The notes beneath the pieces are model-generated. The model saw nothing but the letters and a program-made list of their open reading frames with translations, was not told where the DNA came from and ran no database searches. The translations under genes were made by a program, and so were the position numbers. Below are positions 62,008-64,000 of a stretch of DNA of 64,000 nt, piece by piece. The first letter of the stretch is position 1. The number at the start of each line of letters is the position of its first letter. Source of the DNA: Reyranella aquatilis (GTDB lineage: Bacteria; Pseudomonadota; Alphaproteobacteria; Reyranellales; Reyranellaceae); assembly GCF_020880995.1 (NCBI RefSeq), contig NZ_JAJISD010000002.1:62001-126000 (forward strand), read 5' to 3'.

Positions 62008-63425
62008 GGGCGGCGTTCGCTGGAGAGAGGCGGTGCCACCTCCTCCAGCGACTTGCCCTCCGCGGCGACGCCCAGCTTCAGCGTCACCAGTGCCGCCGCG
62101 ATCATCAGCCCCGCGCCCAGCATGTATCCCCACAGGATTTCGCCCGAGCTGCCGCCGGCGATCAGCACGCCGAACAGCCACGGTCCGCCGACGCCGCCGA
62201 ACAAGGTGCCGAAGGCGTAGAACAAGGCGATGGTGAGGGCCCGGATTTCCAGCGGAAAGCACTCGCCGACCGTGAGATAGGCAGCACTTGCCGCCGCTGA
62301 GGCGAAGAAGAAGACGACGCTCCACAGGGCCGTCTGCGTCGTCGCGTCGAGATGTCCGGCATGGAACATCCAGCCCGTCACCGCCAGCAGCACGCCCGAG
62401 ATCGCGTAGGTGGCGGTGATCATCTGCCGCCGGCCCAGCGTGTCGAACAGCGGCCCCAGCAGCAGAGGGCCCAGGAAATTGCCGATCGCGAAAGGCAGGA
62501 TGTAGAGGCCGACCTTGTCGGCCGGCACGTTATAGAACTTGGTGAGGATCAGCGCGTAGGTAAAGAAGATCGCATTGTAGACGAAGGCCTGCGACGCCAT
62601 CAGCACGACGCCCAGCGTGGTGCGGCCGCGATAGTGCTTCAGCAGCGTCTGCGCGACCGAGAACATCGTCGTCCTGTGCGGGTCGCCGAGTTCCAGCGTC
62701 TTCGTCACCGGCTCGAGCGTCCGGCCGGTATCGGCCGCCACTCGCGCCTCGATCTCCTCGACCACGTCCTCGGCCTCGCGCGGCTTGCCGTGGATCATCA
62801 GCCAGCGCGGGCTCTCCGGCAGGAAGCGCCGCAGGAAGAGGATCACGAGCCCAAGCACCGCGCCGCTGGCGAAAGCCAGCCGCCAGCCCATGTCCGGGTC
62901 GAGCACGTTTGGATCGAGCAGCCAGACCGAGAGCAGCGCCCCGCCGGCGGCACCGATCCAGAAACTGCCGTTGATGGCGAGGTCGATGCGGCCGCGCAGG
63001 CGGGCCGGGATCAGTTCCTGGATCGCGGAGTTGATCGCGGAGTATTCGCCGCCGATGCCCGCGCCCGTGAGGAAGCGAAAGAACAGGAAACTGTAGAAGT
63101 CCCACGAGAAAGCCGTCGCCGCCGTCGCGACGAGATAGACTCCCAGCGTCACATTGAAGAGCCTCTTGCGCCCCAGTCGATCGGTGAGATGGCCGAAGAA
63201 CAGCGAGCCCAGCACGGCGCCCGCGAGATAGGCGCTGCCGGTCAGACCCACCTGTTCCGCCGTGAGCTGCAGGCGCGGGCTCGTCTGCAGGGCGGCGGCC
63301 ACCGAGCCGGCCAGAGTGACTTCCAGCCCATCGAGGATCCAGGTGATGCCCAGTGCGACCACGACGAGCCGGTGGAAGCGGCTCCAGGGCAGGCGGTCGA
63401 GACGGGCGGGGACATCGGTCTGCAC
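62004..63425 (-). CDS. MFS transporter (aromatic/sugar acid-type, 12-helix)
   Basis: A 473-aa inner-membrane symporter of the MFS. Motif GHLTDRLGRKRLF (loop 2-3), RFLTGAGIGGEYSAINSAIQELIPARLRGR (loop 4-5), PESPRWLMIHGKPREAEDVVEEIEA (central loop), and GPLFDTLGRRQM (loop 8-9) are typical. Family members move aromatic acids, phosphate or sugars. The start is GTG at 63425 with no good ribosome binding site. It is divergent from a second MFS gene. Confidence 0.93.
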   Translation of the reverse strand: MQTDVPARLDRLPWSRFHRLVVVALGITWILDGLEVTLAGSVAAALQTSPRLQLTAEQVGLTGSAYLAGAVLGSLFFGHLTDRLGRKRLFNVTLGVYLVATAATAFSWDFYSFLFFRFLTGAGIGGEYSAINSAIQELIPARLRGRIDLAINGSFWIGAAGGALLSVWLLDPNVLDPDMGWRLAFASGAVLGLVILFLRRFLPESPRWLMIHGKPREAEDVVEEIEARVAADTGRTLEPVTKTLELGDPHRTTMFSVAQTLLKHYRGRTTLGVVLMASQAFVYNAIFFTYALILTKFYNVPADKVGLYILPFAIGNFLGPLLLGPLFDTLGRRQMITATYAISGVLLAVTGWMFHAGHLDATTQTALWSVVFFFASAAASAAYLTVGECFPLEIRALTIALFYAFGTLFGGVGGPWLFGVLIAGGSSGEILWGYMLGAGLMIAAALVTLKLGVAAEGKSLEEVAPPLSSERRP

Positions 63426-63543
63426 AGCCGGTGCAACGCGGCGCGCGGAGGAAGGTTCAAAACAACGATGCCTCGCACCGCCGCAAGGCTGGGTTGCCGA
63501 CCCGCCGGTGGCGAGCGGAAAGCGCGGGGCCTAGAGTGAGGGG

Positions 63544-64000
63544 ATGACCGACAACACGATGGCAGCCGGCACCGCACCGGTTTCTGCCCCTACGGCGCCC
63601 TCCCTCACGGCTGCCGCCGACAGCACCACCTTCGCCGTCATTCTTTCCTTGAGTTTCTGCCATCTTCTCAACGACATGATGCAGTCGCTGGTGCCGGCGC
63701 TGTATCCGATTCTCAAGCATTCATACGCGCTGTCGTTCGGCCAGATCGGCTTCATCACCCTGGCCTTTCAATGCACGGCGTCGATGCTGCAGCCGGTCGT
63801 CGGCATGTACACCGACAAGAAGCCACAGCCCTATTCCCTGATGGTCGGCATGGGCTTCACCCTGGTCGGCCTCCTGCTCATGTCGCAGGCGAACTCCTAT
63901 CCGTTGATCCTGTTCGCTGCCGCACTGATCGGTATGGGATCCTCGGTGTTTCATCCCGAGGCCTCCCGGGTCGCGCGCATGGCGGCTGGCGGCCGCTACG
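63544..64000 (+). CDS. fsr: MFS transporter, fosmidomycin resistance (Fsr)-like (partial)
   Basis: The first 152 codons run off the right edge. After a variable N-tail come LSFCHLLNDMMQSLVPALYPILKHSYALSFGQIG and QPVVGMYTDKKPQPYSLMVGMGFTLVGLLLMSQ, then GMGSSVFHPEASRVARMAAGG, the pattern of Fsr-type exporters. ATG at 63544 is preceded by GTGAGGGG. It is divergent from the other MFS gene; the 118-bp gap shows no clear promoter to me. Confidence 0.88.
   Translation, partial: MTDNTMAAGTAPVSAPTAPSLTAAADSTTFAVILSLSFCHLLNDMMQSLVPALYPILKHSYALSFGQIGFITLAFQCTASMLQPVVGMYTDKKPQPYSLMVGMGFTLVGLLLMSQANSYPLILFAAALIGMGSSVFHPEASRVARMAAGGRY

Overview
The window is GC-rich, densely coded DNA with Alphaproteobacterial character: Bug/TctC-type solute-binding proteins, several peptide and branched-chain amino-acid ABC systems, LysR and MarR regulators, catabolic oxidoreductases and amidases, and a glyQ-glyS-ppdK gene run. 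A Rhodospirillales or Reyranella-like soil or freshwater bacterium is my best guess, but nothing here fixes the genus. There is one tRNA (Pro, CGG). I saw no rRNA, CRISPR array, insertion sequence or prophage. No gene-free stretch exceeds about 230 bp (the longest is 4879-5108), so it reads as ordinary chromosome rather than an island.

Layout. 1-1976: end of a peptide-type ABC operon (binding protein tail, two permeases). 1989-4878, minus strand: a small hypothetical, then an operon of a membrane-anchored nucleotidyltransferase followed by two related GNAT acetyltransferases. 5109-6083: LysR regulator. 6097-13084, minus: glyQ, glyS, ppdK, meaB and a HIT protein packed with gaps of 0-2 nt or 4-nt overlaps. 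13200-16552: zinc-ribbon membrane protein, glpD, a Spy-like periplasmic protein, L-aspartate dehydrogenase. 16682-19133: tRNA-Pro with terminator, a secreted DUF4394 protein, and a divergent ECF sigma/anti-sigma pair. 19140-24470, minus: a complete peptide ABC importer. 24579-29457: small secreted protein, TauE/SafE exporter, short-chain dehydrogenase, iron alcohol dehydrogenase, GNAT, GT-C-like membrane protein. 29541-31576: TauD dioxygenase, MarR regulator with a striking double-dyad operator, DUF1398 protein. 31580-37691, minus: liv-type ABC importer and a beta-lactamase-like hydrolase. 37790-46577: LysR regulator divergent from a one-polypeptide double ABC exporter, flavin monooxygenase, VOC protein, Bug protein, a glutaredoxin-DinB fusion with an in-frame UGA, and two small membrane proteins. 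46544-52838: AI-2E-family permease, phosphotransferase, Bug protein, alpha/beta hydrolase with a Cys nucleophile, DUF4189 protein, two tandem STAS-like proteins, a membrane hypothetical. 52851-62007: YbaK deacylase, M20 carbamoylase, two paralogous amidases, a peptide-binding protein, a molybdenum hydroxylase large subunit, a glutathione transferase. 62004-64000: two MFS transporters, the last cut by the window edge.

Much of the window serves uptake and oxidative or hydrolytic breakdown of small nitrogenous organics: peptide, amino-acid and Bug importers next to amidases, a carbamoylase, a monooxygenase, a dioxygenase and alcohol dehydrogenases.

The item I find most exciting is the glutaredoxin-like/DinB fusion at 45113-45865. 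The first Cys codon of its CxxC motif is TGA, while start, ribosome binding site and the remaining 238 codons look intact. It is either a selenocysteine (UxxC) protein, a fresh point-mutant pseudogene, or a base error. Next come the membrane nucleotidyltransferase plus twin-GNAT operon, the MarR double operator with a probably leaderless start, and a hairpin that buries the ribosome binding site of ybaK.
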